Positions 48,842 to 61,138 of a stretch of DNA of 64,000 nt are shown here, in pieces (position 1 is the stretch's first letter; each line of letters opens with the position of its first letter). The stretch comes from Nemania diffusa (lineage: Eukaryota; Ascomycota; Sordariomycetes; Xylariales; Xylariaceae). The DNA is taken from the NCBI GenBank assembly GCA_038501195.1, contig JBBPUQ010000005.1, positions 3,720,001 through 3,784,000 of the forward strand. Direction: 5' to 3'. The position numbers were made by a program, and so were the translations under genes. Below the pieces are notes generated by a model. That model was not told where the DNA came from and did no database searches. It saw only the letters and a list, made by a program, of their open reading frames with translations.

Positions 48842-50157
48842 TCAGCGCAGCACAACCCAATCGCAAGCAACGCCCCAGCGTCCAAGCCCATCCAAAACCA
48901 CCTCCCACGTAGGCCGCGCGATACCAAGCAGTACGCCCGGCCTCACATCATTCCCAACACCCAGACCGCTCAGCCGGCCCGGGCCCGCGAGCACAAGCCT
49001 GATGGTGTTCGTCCCCAGAACCTCCACCGCCTCCTCGCTCTCACCGTCGACACCAGCACCGCTCTTCCCATCGAGCACTTGCCTGCCGAGAACAAGCGTC
49101 ATGCCCCGTGCGTTTCTATCGGCACTCCCTAGGCTGTCAACTCGTATCCTCGCAACCCATTCTTCGTCGCGCTTAGCGCCGGGTCCTGTGGTCGAGCTCG
49201 AGCCGATGCCTGCCTCGACATCGACGAGCCAGTCGCGGAGTTCGGCCGCCAGGCCTCCCTGGATGTACTTCGCGCCCTTGCGCCGCGGCGAGAAGGCGTC
49301 GGGTAGGGGCTCGGGACGCGGTGCGCCCTCGGGGATCTCAGCGGGCTTGAAGCGCGGGGCTTTCTGGAACGTCGGCTGGTGCGCCGCCTTGGGCAGCTGT
49401 TTCTCCTGGTCGCGAGGCGAGTCTCCACCCCCGACATCTTCGCTGTCGTTTTCGGGAATTTCTTTGTCCGAGTCTAGTTCATGTTCTGAGAGTGATGGCA
49501 CCGAGAAGAAGGAGGATTCTATGTCCAGGACGGGGTCGCGCATCTCGACATCTGGTTCGGATCTAGTCTCGGGAAGAGAAGACGGTTCTTCGATACCGAT
49601 TCTGGAGGGAGATAGGGAGATGCGTCGGCGTTTGGCGCGTCGCCCTCCACGCCTGCTGCTGCGGCCTTCACTGTCACTCTCGGCTCCCCGGATAGGCGAG
49701 GACTCTTCCACTACGACGTCATCGTCATCGTCATCGACTATAACCTCCTGCTCATACCCGGCGGCTTGGCCCCCTTGATACTCGTCTTCCACCCTGAGGC
49801 GATTATCGTCGTCATGGGCGACATGAGAATCCGGCCCCGGCGAGGACGGTGGCGAGCTATCAATCAGGACATCACGTGGCGTGCCGCGGTGCCGGAACGG
49901 CGTAAGAGATGATGACGGCCCCGCCCGTGCCCGTGGTGTCGAAGGCAGCGAGAATCGCGGCGTGGCCCGGAACTGCTGGGCGCCGGATGACTGGAAGGCC
50001 GGCTTGGGCGTCTCATTGCGGGGCTGGGACCGCTTTGACACGAGGAAGCGGTGCGGTGTTGGGGTCTGGCGGCGGTGTTGGTAAGTATGTCCCTGAATAT
50101 TGGACACATTAGAATGTATGAGAGAGAACTGAGACTTACGGCCGGCGGAGGCGCCAT
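48842..50157 (-). CDS. Disordered protein with conserved-looking C-terminal module, unknown function
   Basis: Preferred model: exon 50157..50140 (ATG plus five codons, MAPPPA), a 47-nt GTAAGT...CAG intron, and exon 50092..48842, giving 422 aa. A start at the ATG at 50107 inside the same frame is the alternative. The N-terminal ~60 residues are basic and look conserved (HRFLVSKRSQPRNETPKPAF, then RATPRFSLPSTPR). The middle is disordered, with a run of seven Asp, SSPP/SSPI motifs, a basic patch (GGRRAKRRR, nuclear-signal-like) and acidic stretches. The last ~130 residues (from ELRDWLVDVEAG to WGVACDWVVLR) alternate beta-strand-like segments and could be a small beta-barrel such as an OB-fold; this is inference only. 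It lies in tandem downstream of the Mrc1 gene. A nuclear role is suggested by composition alone. Confidence 0.7.
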
Positions 50158-50880
50158 CGTCACATCACATCTCCAAGCCGGGGTCTGCGATGGTCCTTAT
50201 CCCTATCCTTGTGGGAAGTGAGGCGATGAGGGCGCGATGGCGTCATTGACACCGATGAGCATCTCAGGCTGGAAGACTTCCATAGTTTGTCATCGTGTCC
50301 CCTTGTCGTGCAGATACATATGCCTGAGTGTATGAATTAGGTAGACAGGTGATTATAAGTTAAGTTTAGTGGTTGGAACACAGAAGACAGAAGACTAAGG
50401 GAGCACTGCTGGCTGTTCAGCGCGACAACTCACTGGTCGCGCCTCCCATTCAGCCGGCAAAACCTCGGCGGACCCCTATATACCCATTTATACACCTACT
50501 TAAACGGTATTATGTGCTTACAAGATGTATCATAGATGTGCTTCATCTTCAATGAAATGAAAATGACCACGGCATCTTTTTACACATATACCTCGAAGGT
50601 TGTAGTTATCAAGTAAATAAGACGATTAATGACATCAAAACTTAAGATTCGAATCATGAAACTGCGACCAAACAATTATTGCTTGGGTATCTAATAACGA
50701 GGTACCTAGTCCTTCGTCTCTGATCGTTCAACCACTATATATAGTTGCGTTACGTGTTTCCATCCAAACGCCTACGCCAAACAGCCCAGCCCTCAAATAA
50801 CACCACACAAGATAGGTCAAGTAAACCCATGAATCTTCCTCTCCTTGTACGTAACGCCGACAGAAACGAGAGACACTGAG
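50158..50880. other. Intergenic, promoter of the 422-aa gene and Mrc1 3' flank
   Basis: Noncoding; nothing recognisable. It includes the likely polyadenylation region of the Mrc1 gene, with AT-rich sequence around 50550-50800. Confidence 0.5.
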
Positions 50881-53800
50881 TTACTCAAATGATCCGCCCC
50901 CAAACAAACCGCCCACAACCTTGCCTCGCCCTTCAGCACCCTTCCACTTCTTCGCCTCGCGCCTCTTCTCCGCATCCGCCACTTTCGCCCTGCGCTCGTT
51001 CTCGTGCGCAAAGTAGTTGATGCCGGACCGTTTGCCCGCGTTCTTCTTTAGTTTGCCGTCATCGCCGAAGCTAGCGGCTTTGTTCAGTGAGCCCGAGCTA
51101 CCGCCCGCGGAGCCTTGGCTGACACCGCTGCTACCGGTTGTAGAAGTCGTGGCGTTAGAGCTGGAAACCAACTTGGATGAGTTTGTAGTGGCGCGGCGTA
51201 GTAGGGCCGGCACCTTGAACCCGCTGCCAGCGGTGGAAGGCGCCGTGAAGGCGAGTTTTGCAGTAGCGCTTACGCTACTTGTGGAAAGGGACGACGATGA
51301 GCTGCGCTTCAACGTGATTCGATCGACTACGGTAGCGCTGACAGGGCGTTTAATACGGCGGTTTTCCTTATTCGAGTGTGATGTTGACGGGCGCTCTCCT
51401 TCTCCCTCGCTATCGGAACCAGCCTCTGTAGCAGGGATGACAGATCCCGTCGAGGCATTAGGCTCGTCAAGTAGAGTCGAAAGAGATCTTCGAACTTCGG
51501 CCAAAGTGGATGGGCGAGCAGTATCTCTAGTGCGGCGCTCGTTAGGGGCAGGCCGGGAAGCATGGCCATCTGTGCGAGAGCGTTTGCGGCCAGTTGTGGG
51601 GGGTTGGCTGTCAGGGATGGGCTGATCAGCCTCACTTTGGTTTTGGGACTGGCTGTCATCACCACTTGTAGGTGTAGTATCTGCAAAATTGTCGCTAAAG
51701 TCCCACTCATCATCGTTATTCATGTCCTCGATACTCTTCAGGAACGCTGCGTTTCGTGGATTTTCTGCGATCTTGCCAATACGCTCATCCGCGAATAGCG
51801 CCTTTTGCATCTTGGCAAACTGCCGACGTTTCATACGACGACGTGCTTCGCCCCCGTCGTCCGAGTCGGAAAGATCGAAGTCGTGACCGTCGCCTCCTCG
51901 GCGCCGTTTACGTAACATGCCCGTTGTGATGTCTCGGAAGAGCTTGTCAACCTGAGCGGCATCTGCCTCACGCTCCCGATCCCTGCAGCAAGTTAGTATC
52001 TAGTAGTTTCCATGATTTCAATACAGCAACTTACGCAAATAAGCCTGCTAGCTGGGCCGCGTCGCCGTCATTGCCCTTAGTATCATCGATCATCTCTTTG
52101 ATCAACTCATCGTCCTCATCGCTCGAGTCCTCTCCATCAGCACCACCGAGACCGGCGTACTCGTCTTCAGATTCCTCTGCCTGTTCCTCAACCATTTCTG
52201 TTGCTCTGCTCTTCTTCTTATCAAACTTTCTTTTTAAGCGCCTCTCTCGTTTCGCTGCTTTCTCCATTAACCTAAACGCATCGGATGCAACTTCCTCCCC
52301 AGGCAATTTACTAGCCTCAACGGCAGAAATGCGTTCGGGGCTTCTGGGATTGTCTGTGGATGGTAAGATAGAGCTCGAGGTAGCGAGATCGACCTTCCGT
52401 AAGAATTTTCCTCGTTTTCTTACGAGAGGAGACTCTGGTATAGCCGTCTCGTCTTGGGTGCCGGCGAGAAGGATGGTGTCTGCGGCTGATGGAGAAGGAT
52501 CGATAAATCGCTGTTTTAACGGCGTGAAGTCCTGAAACCCTTCGTCTTGTGTGGGGTTTAAGAAATCAGACATCTGGGTTGCATCTGCTACAATAAGACT
52601 ATCAAAGCCGTGGACTTGGGATTGAGAATAATGTAGTTGTAGTCCTTGCGTTTGGCTTTCACGACCCTGTGAGACTGCTGCATGGGATAGTTGGGTATCG
52701 GAAATGATGTTGTTGCCCTGGGATTGGCCGGCTGTTGCAGAAAACTGAGAGTCAGGGAACTGGTCGATGCTAGGCATGAATCCTTCAGAGCCACTCCAAG
52801 GACCTGCTTGACTATTGTCCATAGTACCAGCAAAAATCTGGGTTAAGCCGAGGCCGGCAGGGGCTGCAGCTGTAATAGGAAGTCCAGGAATGAAGGTTTT
52901 AGTAGCCGAGCGCAAGACTGAAGTTGGTGGTTTAGGGGAACCTGAACCCGGTATAGACGGTGACTGTAGGAAGGCTCTTTTCGGCTTCGGAGTAGCCTCA
53001 ACGTCAACGTCGTCTTCATCGTCTGAGATGATCTGGACGTGTTTCTTGGATCTCCGTGACTGGAGCGCCGTGGAGCGCTTCATTACTTCGATATCCTCAT
53101 CCGAGAAATCATCAGACATAGGCTTTGGTGTCTCTGCGTCTTCGGCCTCTGCTTCTTCTGCCTCATCTACAAACATGGGATTGTTCGAAGCCTCCTCTTC
53201 ATCCTCAACCTCGTTGTCCTTGGAGCCGGTGGCAGCTTCGTCTTCGGGCTCATCCTCTTGCTCCTCTTCTTCAGAGCCAGAAAGTTCGACTTCTCCAACT
53301 TCTTCGTCCCCGACGTCTTGGAAGCTGTCGTCGTCGCTGTCATCCCAGGCAAGGGGATCCGCCTCACCATTTTGCTCTTTCTCCTTGCGATTCTTCTTTG
53401 CCTCGTCTCGTTCACGCAGCATGATCTCCTCAACCTCTTGGCGTGCTCTGGCAACAATATCTTCGACCTGCTCTCGCTCACGCTCTCGTTCTTCAGCAGA
53501 CTGAACCACGATTCCTTTGGCACGGAGGAATTCAAGGCGTCTTTCGCGTTCTAGTTTCGCTTGGGCCTTGGCGCGTTGTTGGAGAGACATGTGAAGTTCA
53601 CCAAAAGTCATAGACGGTTTCTCGTTTCGGCCGCGCGCTGATTCCCTGGGCGGCGAAGAAAGATGTGCCAGGCTACGCAAGATCTTCATCCCGGTGGACT
53701 CTTGTGCCTTGTTCTCTGGAATACGAGAAAGGACAGCGTCAAGCTTGTCCTTCTTCGTAGTGTTGGTGATTTCGAGTTCATCATCGGAATCTATGACCGT

Positions 53801-55120
53801 GGTATGGATTTGTGCAGGAAGCTTAACGCGGACTTGACGTAATGGCTTTCTTACTGGCTGCTTGTTTCCGGAAGCAGGAGCTATCACATCAATAGCCTTC
53901 CCCTTAGCTATCTCGTGATTTTTTGATTGGGCTAAGGCATCTTCCAAAGTAGAAAGATCTCTGTTCTCACCTTCCAGCACAGGGAGACCGTTATTGGGTA
54001 TGGGTACAGCTGTGGTTTGCGGGCTTGGAGCTGGCTTTGATATAGTAGGAGGCGAGCTCGGCGGCGTCCCGTTATCTTCCAACTCCCCATCTGTTTGATG
54101 AATTGACGCGGGTGTTGTGGCACGACTTGAATTAGTTTGCTTGTTTCCAGTCTCGGTAGTGCTTCCCTCCGCTCGAAAATTGAATCGTTTAAAAAGAGTA
54201 TCTTTGCTGATTTTCTTTTTAGTCTTTGCTTCATGAGCAAGTTGGAGACTCCGGCTCAGTCGTTGCGTCTCGCGGTTCATCTCCTCTAGCGCCTTTTTGC
54301 TTGCCTTGCGGGTAGGGCGTGAGATGTCCTGCGTGAGTTTCCGACCAGCGTCGTCATCTGAGATGTCCGAAACATCATCTTCGTCGGTGTCAAACTCTGC
54401 TGGGATTTGCTGGCTGCGTTCTACTCGCTTACGTTCCTCTTCGGCCTCCCGATCGAGCCTTTCTTTTCTCTTTTTCTCAACTAGTGCTTTGAACCGAGCA
54501 TTCTTACTTAGATCTATAGGCACATCATCTTCATCGGAGTCAGAGTCTGCTGAAATATGGTTCTGGGTTGTCGAATCTTGCGAAGGAGATACAAAAAGGC
54601 TGGGGGACTCCTGTCGTTCTATCTGAGTGGTAGTTTCCGGTGTGGCTTCACGATTGGGTTTGGATGATCTTCTTCGCGATGAAGTTACCACGTCGTCCTC
54701 ATCGTCTTCTTCCTCTGTGGGCGATGGTTCCCCAGGGATGGTCTGTTTCGAAGGCGAGCGCGACATCTCGTCTTGGCGAACATGTTTAGTGGAGCTAGAG
54801 GGTGATTTCGAGGGTTGAGCGGCTTTCGCGAGGCTAGCATGCATTCTAGCAGCAATCCGGCCCCGAGGTCGGATAATTTGGGCGTCTTCGTCGTCGTCAG
54901 TGCTGTCGTCTTGGGAGGCTTGGCCAAGATTGAGCTGCTGCTTGTTTTTGTCGATTGCAGCAAATAGAGATTTTGCATCAATTGGGGCTGTGCTTTCGTC
55001 CTCCGAAGATCCATCGTCCACGGCTGCTAACATGGCCTTGAGTTTAGATCGGGGGGTCAATTGTGGCGACGCAGGAGTAGACGCGTCCACGGCGGGCGAT
55101 GATGCGCGGGTGGAAGCCAT
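50881..55120 (-). CDS. mrc1: Mrc1/Claspin-like DNA replication checkpoint mediator
   Basis: Exons 55120..52035 and 51982..50881 (52-nt intron with TACTAAC branch site) encode 1,395 aa. Mrc1 travels with the replication fork, supports its speed, and passes the stalled-fork signal from the Mec1/Rad3 kinase to Rad53/Cds1. The MRC1-like domain is at about 980-1110 and is split by the intron: DEYAGLGGADGEDSSDEDDE, then LAGLFADREREAD, KLFRDITTGML, LSDSDDGGEARRRMKRRQFA and IGKIAENPRNAAFL. The long N-terminal part is acidic, charged and disordered, with SQ/TQ pairs (for example SPSQDSTTQ, SQSQVHG, NPTQDEG) suited to checkpoint-kinase phosphorylation, and basic helical stretches around 520-600 (QRAKAQAKLERERRLEFLRA). 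The C-terminus is Ser/Thr-rich and ends in a basic helix and GLFGGGSF. The start MASTRASS at 55120 has a good context; a longer in-frame start would add a hydrophobic run. Confidence 0.92.
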
Positions 55121-55857
55121 ATTGACTGTGATAAGAGATATGATTTTTAAAAACAAGAAGATTAATTCAAACCCGGATTTCAGGCGAACATGACAATCAA
55201 CAACGAGAGGAGATTTCTCGCAACGCTAAGGATGTATAGAACACGAAAGGTTGCCTATGCTGAGCATTGGTGGTTGGGAGGTATAGGTTAAGTGATGGGT
55301 CGGTATGGGAGGTCGATAAAGTGGTGGGGGTCATGTCTCGAATGCCTTTAAATACAGTGCTGCTGTAGACGCGCTTAAAACGCGTATCCGCCGCGTCGAG
55401 CTCTGAAAAGTGGAACCCCACGCGAGACGTCATGGGCTAAGAGCCCATTAGCTCTTTAACGACCCACTTAAAGTGTTACCTTTCAACTTTGCCGATATAA
55501 TTGTTCAACGTATAGACTATAGTTCATGTATAACCGATATATATAGTTAATAGACCTAGACTTATACCAAACTAGAAGCCTTAGCATTCTACAAAGTATG
55601 GTTCATTTAGCAGGATAACTCATCCGTCTATGAAGAAAGTCTTCAGTGAACGGGGATTCTGGTCTGTGACAAACATCTATATTCAGCAAACATATGGGTA
55701 TCGCGGACATCCAAGCACAAGCCCCCTCGTTATAAATTTCCCCGACCGACCGACCGACCGAAACGCCAAATGCCCTCTTTTAGTCTTTCCAATGATGCCG
55801 TGCAATCAATCCTTTTGCGCCAAACCAATGCTCATACAGGGTCCTATACAGGCAAGA
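55121..55857. other. Intergenic: Mrc1 promoter and Ada1 3' flank
   Basis: No gene. It contains a short tetranucleotide repeat at 55742-55761 and AT-rich sequence around 55480-55600. The ~250 bp before 55120 would carry the Mrc1 promoter. No cell-cycle box was identified with confidence. Confidence 0.5.
55742..55761. repeat. (CCGA)5 tetranucleotide repeat
   Basis: Five perfect CCGA units in noncoding DNA. Confidence 0.9.
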
Positions 55858-57396
55858 TTAAGGAATAGCTAATAACCCGTCTAACACTGCGTCAAGTGTC
55901 TGCATCTCCTGCGCACCTGTGCCCGCCCACAGAGCCTCCTCTTCGTCAATGTCCATTGGCTCTGGTGCTGCACCGCCGTTGGCCATCCCACCTGAATGGC
56001 CACCGTTAATACCATTGAGGGCGCTCTCCTCGTCGATACGTGATGGTATGTGGCCAGGCACGTAGGTATAGTTGCTGTAGTGGTCTAACTCGCCATCCCG
56101 GTAGGTGTGGAAAACCGACTTCCGAAGAGTTGGTAGTGAACTAATACCGCAGTCGCCTATTTCCAGGGCAAGCCGAAGATCCGCCATTCCGAGTGGCGGA
56201 CGCTCGCTCGCAGCTTTCGCTTCGATAGGCAGTAGTCCGCTCTTATCTCTAGTCAATTCCCCTTTCTGAAAAGCGGCTTCTTCCTTCTGTAGTTGCCGGC
56301 GGTATTTATGAGTTTGTATCCACCCTACCGCAGCTCCAAATCCGGCGCTTCCCGAATCACCGGGACCGTTGCTTCTCGTCCTACCAAAAACTGTAGACAG
56401 AAATTCCTTAATATGCGTCTCGGTTGCAACGGTCATAAACTGAGCGACGTCAGGAGCGTGGCCACCAACAAGACCAGCCGCGTAAGATATTGGCAGCATC
56501 CGTGACTCTATGCTCGCAATATCGGGGAACTCTCCAGACTCGACAGCTAGAGGTTGCGTGAACCGTTTTCGTATCTCCAGGTCCAAATCTGTCATGTTTA
56601 GAAAATGCGCTACTACATGGCGATTTGTGCATCCACTTACTCATGCCGTTGAGCCCGGTGGCACTTTGTGGTATTTCCGGGTGTCGTGTAGACCTGCCTC
56701 GGTGATGGTCTAGAAACATGTCGGCCATGGCGTCGTGGGGATCAAACTGCCCGAAGTTAGTTTGGCAATGACAATTAGACTTTTTACGGCCCAGGGTGTA
56801 CGTACATCGTTAAGCGCCAGATCTTTGATACGCCTCCTATCGCGGCTCGGAAGCTGCATGACTTCGGCCTTTAATCTTCGCTCGGCGGCATCACCTGTCA
56901 CGGGCTTTGCGCCGATATTAGCCGCCGGCTTGTCGTTAGCAGAGACCCATGGGGCGAGCCCCTGGTCAGGCATTTCTCTAGTCAAGTTTCCATAGATTGC
57001 CGCCAGAAGCTGGTTATGAAGATGAAGCCTTTCGCCATTTGAGACAGCTAGAATAGGGTCGACGCGCTCCGAGTATTCGACCTGGTTCAACCGACCTGGG
57101 ACACTCTTTAGTTAGCTTAAACCTAAATGACGGCTTAACGGAAATAGGGCGGAAAGAGAGAACGAACCCAAAATGAACTGGGTGGTGGATTCTTTGTAGA
57201 TATTCCATTGTTCGATGCCAATGGCAGCCTTAAAAGCGGTATACAAGGGCTCGAGATCGATGCGGGCGGGAATGATCTGGCTCGTCTTGGTGATCTTTTG
57301 GGTGGCGGGAGTCGAGACGGTGATTGTTTTTAGGATGGGAGTGGAGAGGCTGATGGAGGGACGGCTACTCAGAGCCGCAGGATCTATGTCGGGCAT
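55858..57396 (-). CDS. Ada1/Tada1-like subunit of the SAGA coactivator complex
   Basis: Exons 57396..57168, 57095..56806, 56746..56641 and 56588..55858 (introns 72, 59 and 52 nt, all GT-AG) encode 451 aa. It matches the SAGA-Tad1 family (PF12767; yeast Ada1), a structural subunit whose histone fold pairs with Taf12 in the SAGA histone acetyltransferase/deubiquitinase complex in the nucleus. Signatures: [17 protein letters not shown] and [39 protein letters not shown] then [43 protein letters not shown]; and [20 protein letters not shown], followed by the likely histone-fold region. The C-terminus has an acidic Gly-rich linker. The length is close to yeast Ada1. Its start lies 836 bp from the divergent GCP3 start. 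No missing parts are seen. Confidence 0.92.
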
Positions 57397-58232
57397 GTCG
57401 TGGCGTGGTTTGTTGGCGTGGCCTAATGCCTAATGAGGTGGAATCGTAGTGTCGCGATACGGGCAAGTTGCGAGGCTGGATTGCGTGCGGTACTCGGTAC
57501 TCTGTACTCTGTAACGGGGTATTGTACGGAATATGGGGTAGGTAATGCGTAATACCGGCGCGCGTGGTAGAGAGATTTCGCGCGCAGCTACAGACACAGC
57601 GCCGCGCGAAACCAGGGACGAAAGCCCATGGATCTCCTAGCCTTGGCGCATGCGACCAGAGTTATGGCTTCGAAATGATGAAATCGCGTTGTGGGCGACT
57701 ACTATGTGATGACGAACACACCGTAATTATTTAGCTGGTGATCGAACAATAGAGTAGGATGTCGTCTGTAGTGGGAATTATATGTTAGACAAAACGCGGG
57801 TAACTGCTGGCTGGCGGAATAGGGCCGGCAGCTTGCAGCTTGTTTCTGGAGCAGATGTTCTGTTTACTTATATATGCGAGAGAAAGACAGGTAAATTAGG
57901 AGAGAAATTCCGGGGATGTTAAGTACTCGGTACTATGCTTACTAGGTACCTAGAAGGTAGGTAAATAGGTATACTGCTACAGTGATGTAGTAACAGCTAT
58001 ACTGACTCTGGGCAGAGGCAACCCCGCTATGCAACTGATTAGTGGAGAAGTGCATACCTAAACCATACATGTATGTCTAACACCCACCGCGTTGGTCGCG
58101 TTTCCAGCATCACCTACGCTGAACTATATAACGCCGCGCTATTGAACAACTGCTTAGAGTTTACTTTTGCTTCTCTCTGGCACTGAACTTGCCTCGTCTC
58201 GTATATCGGCCTTTCCTAGATAAAATGACACA
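57397..58232. promoter_or_regulatory. Divergent promoter region between Ada1 and GCP3 genes
   Basis: An 836-bp region between head-to-head genes, so it must hold both promoters. It carries GCGC-rich sequence near 57555-57610 and TAGGTA/TACCTA words near 57937-57975. An out-of-frame ATG at 58225 starts a short upstream reading frame that overlaps the GCP3 start. Confidence 0.55.
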
Positions 58233-58302
58233 ATGTCCCGAGCAGGTGCCGACCGCTCGAAGCGCGTTGATACCAGCATCAACCGCCTCATCTCTCAAAT
58301 AA
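58225..58302 (+). other. Overlapping upstream ORF at the GCP3 start
   Basis: An ATG eight bases before the GCP3 start opens a different frame of 25 codons ending at TAA inside the GCP3 coding region. It could lower translation of GCP3 if transcripts start upstream of it. Its own context (AAAATGA) is fairly good. Whether it is translated is unknown. Confidence 0.4.
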
Positions 58303-61138
58303 TACCAGACAACCCCCACAACACAGAGGACGAGAACCAGCAGCGTCATGATCTGCTCTTTCAACAAGTCAAAGAGCAGCTCGAAAGGCAAGTGCACACA
58401 ATCCGGGGGAAAGAAGAAGCGAAGAGGACGGGAATTTGGCAAGAAAGAAAGAAGACAGAAGGATCAATGTGATGGTGGTCGTCGTAATGATGATATGGTG
58501 ATGATTATATAGCTAACATGCCGAACCCTCTAGGCCTCACCCTCCTCCTCTGGCCGATCAAAATCATGCCTCAGAACTCATCCGCCGTCGATTAGTGCAA
58601 TCTGATCCAAACCTAGCGCTGCGCTTTTCCAATCTTTATTCGAGATTGCTAGCCCTGCCTATTCTAGACCAAAAATGGGCTATGCTCTACCTGCTACACC
58701 AACTGACAGATTCTCCCGATCCCAGCTTACCCGACCTCGACGCTTTTGCCGAGTTCCAGCATGAGGAAGCGAGGCGGCAGAGACGCCGAGACAGGGAAGA
58801 GTACGGATCTCTAAGTCCCTCGGATCGTGATAGTGAGGACGAGTTAGCACCAGACCCTATGGCCGGCGCCTACCGGCCAACCGATCTGCGCGATGTTTTG
58901 AAATACCCAAAGGAGTCAAGGTCTCCAGCCGAGGATTCTCCCTATGACAGCTCCAGAAACCCAGTATCCCCGGCCGAATTGAGGCGCAGCAAAGTACAAG
59001 CTGACGAATCGCCTGATCTGCCTGGGCGAGACGTTGCGATCAAGTCTAAGTTGCTGGCGGACAACTACTCCGCTATTGAACCGTCCGAAGCAACCATACT
59101 GAGGGATCTTCCTTATACACTTCAGGGTGTCTCCTCTGCTACACTCCCCTTTGGCCCGGAATACTCCCTCAAACTACCCGCCTCCCTCCCGCCTCCCCTG
59201 GTAGGTCTACTTCACACGCTTGCTGAGCCATCACTTCTATGTAAAGCCCTCTTAGATTTTGTCAAGACTCCCGCGAAGGGCTTGCTAGATCAAAGTCTTC
59301 GAGCCGCCATCAATGATGAGATGCGATCCTATTTGACTCTCGTAGCAACAGTAGAAGGACAAATACGAAGGGCTTTAACGTCTATCGATACAACGGCACC
59401 TCGAGGTGGCATCGGGAAAACTGGTGTCACGCTTAAGCGCTGTGTGAACTGGACTCGCGAGGCAACCATGGGTCTGAGGCTTTTGAGTCTGATAGCTGAA
59501 GAGTCGAAGACGAAGAAAGGTGGCCAGATCATCTCCCTAATACACTCCTTTGAAACATCCCATGGTGACCCCCTCGTCAGTGCCTTCGCGAGGCGCTTGT
59601 TAACGCCTGTAACGCGACCATTCTACGATATCCTCCGTCACTGGATTTACGACGGCGAGCTTTCCGACCCTTACTTAGAGTTCTTCATACAATTGAAATC
59701 TACGGACCTAGTAGCCAAACCTAAGACGGCTTCTACTAACGTTTGGGATGAGAAATATGAGATGTCGCAAACTATGATTCCCTCAATAGTTACACTAGAG
59801 TTTGCTAACAAGGTTAATTTGATTGGAAAATCCCTGAACTTCATTCGTCACAGCTGTGGTGACGCTGAATGGGTCGAATCTTACTCGAAAGCGTCGTCCA
59901 AAAAGCTATGCTACGGAGATACCGCTACCCTTGAGTCTTCGATCGACGACGCCTACAAAGTCACGATGCGTCGCTTAGTGCATCTCATGACGCACAAATT
60001 TCATCTTTTTGAGCACCTCCAGGCGCTCAAGAGCTACATCCTCTTAGGTCAAGGCGACTTCATTGCCCTCCTAATGGAGTCCCTCGCCGCCAACTTGGAC
60101 AGACCTGCCGGTGCCCAGTATCGACACACGCTAACGGCACAGCTCGAGCACGCCATTCGTGGATCCAATGCTCAATATGACTCTCCGGAAGTCCTTCGTC
60201 GCCTGGATGCCCGTATGCTTCAGCTCTCACATGGCGATATCGGCTGGGATTGTTTTACTCTAGAATACAAGATCGATGCACCAGTAGATGTTGTCGTATC
60301 AGACTGGGGCAATCGTCAGTATCTAAAAATCTTCAATTTCCTCTGGCGCATTAAGCGCGTCGAATTCGCCCTTTCATCTACGTGGAGAAAGGTGACCACG
60401 GGCTCGAGAGGTGTCCTTCAAACAGACCATGCAGTTGTCCAAGAGACGTGGAGGACGACGCGAGGGTTCCTCGCCGAAATGGTCCATTTCGTAGGCCAAT
60501 TACAGTATTACATCCTTTTCGAGGTGATCGAGAGTTCTTGGACGGAACTCCAGGCACGTCTCAAGCGCGAAGACGTAACACTAGACGACATCATCAAAGC
60601 CCACAAAAACTATCTCAACTCCATCACGCACAAAGGCCTCCTCGGCGCGCGCCGGAAGCGCTTCGTGGCCGCCCCTTCCAACGGCCCCGCCGCCGCCGCC
60701 GCCGCAGGAGGGAGCGAGGAGGACGAAAACAGCTACATGATCCAGCTCGGCGAGCTGCTGCGCACCATGCTCTCGTACCGCGACTGCGTCGACGGGCTGT
60801 ACTCGTGGTCCGTGTCGGACTTCACGCGGCGCCAGGAGGCCGACCTGCGCCGCGAGGACCTCGGCCTCGACGAGGGGCCCGACGGCCCGCACAGCGAGTT
60901 CCCCGCCCTCCGCGAGCGCCTCCGCCACCTCGGCGACCGCTTCCGCACCCGCCTGCAGATCCTCCTCGGCGACCTCGCCTACCAGCCCGACATCGACCTG
61001 CGCTTCCTCGGCGTCTCCATGAACTTCAACGACGTCTACGTGCCCGTCCGCCGCAAGCTCAAGGGTACCCCCGCCGCCGCCGCTGCTGCAGCCTCTGCAG
61101 CTGGCGCCGACAGGGAGAAGGGGAAGGAGAGGGAATGA
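58233..61138 (+). CDS. Gamma-tubulin complex component 3 (GCP3 / Spc98 / Alp6)
   Basis: GCP3 is a core subunit of the gamma-tubulin small complex that nucleates microtubules at spindle pole bodies. The preferred model has exons 58233..58387 and 58534..61138 (919 aa), joined by an intron with the donor AG/GCAAGT (GC-AG type) and a CTAAC branch site before CTAG. The alternative is a weaker GT donor at 58469 (65-nt intron), giving 946 aa. Both keep frame and reach RRRLVQSDPNLALRFSNLYSRLL. GCP family features: LRDLPYTLQGVSSATLPFG near the start of the GRIP1 part; DPLVSAFARRLLTPVTRPFY and LRHWIYDGELSDPYLEFFI; then GRIP2 with LLGQGDFIALLMESL, FTLEYKIDAPVDVVVS, YLKIFNFLWRIKRVEFALS, and the C-terminal MNFNDVYVPVRRKL. 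The last ~165 codons are much more GC-rich than the rest. The tail is a poly-Ala stretch and a Lys/Glu-rich end. Confidence 0.92.

Noticed and set aside
49002..49778. 258-codon Ser-rich plus-strand frame
   Set aside because: Antisense shadow of the 422-aa gene; Ser runs mirror its acidic and Ser-rich codons.
52815..53504. 229-codon Ser-rich plus-strand frame
   Set aside because: Antisense of the acidic Glu/Asp-rich part of Mrc1.
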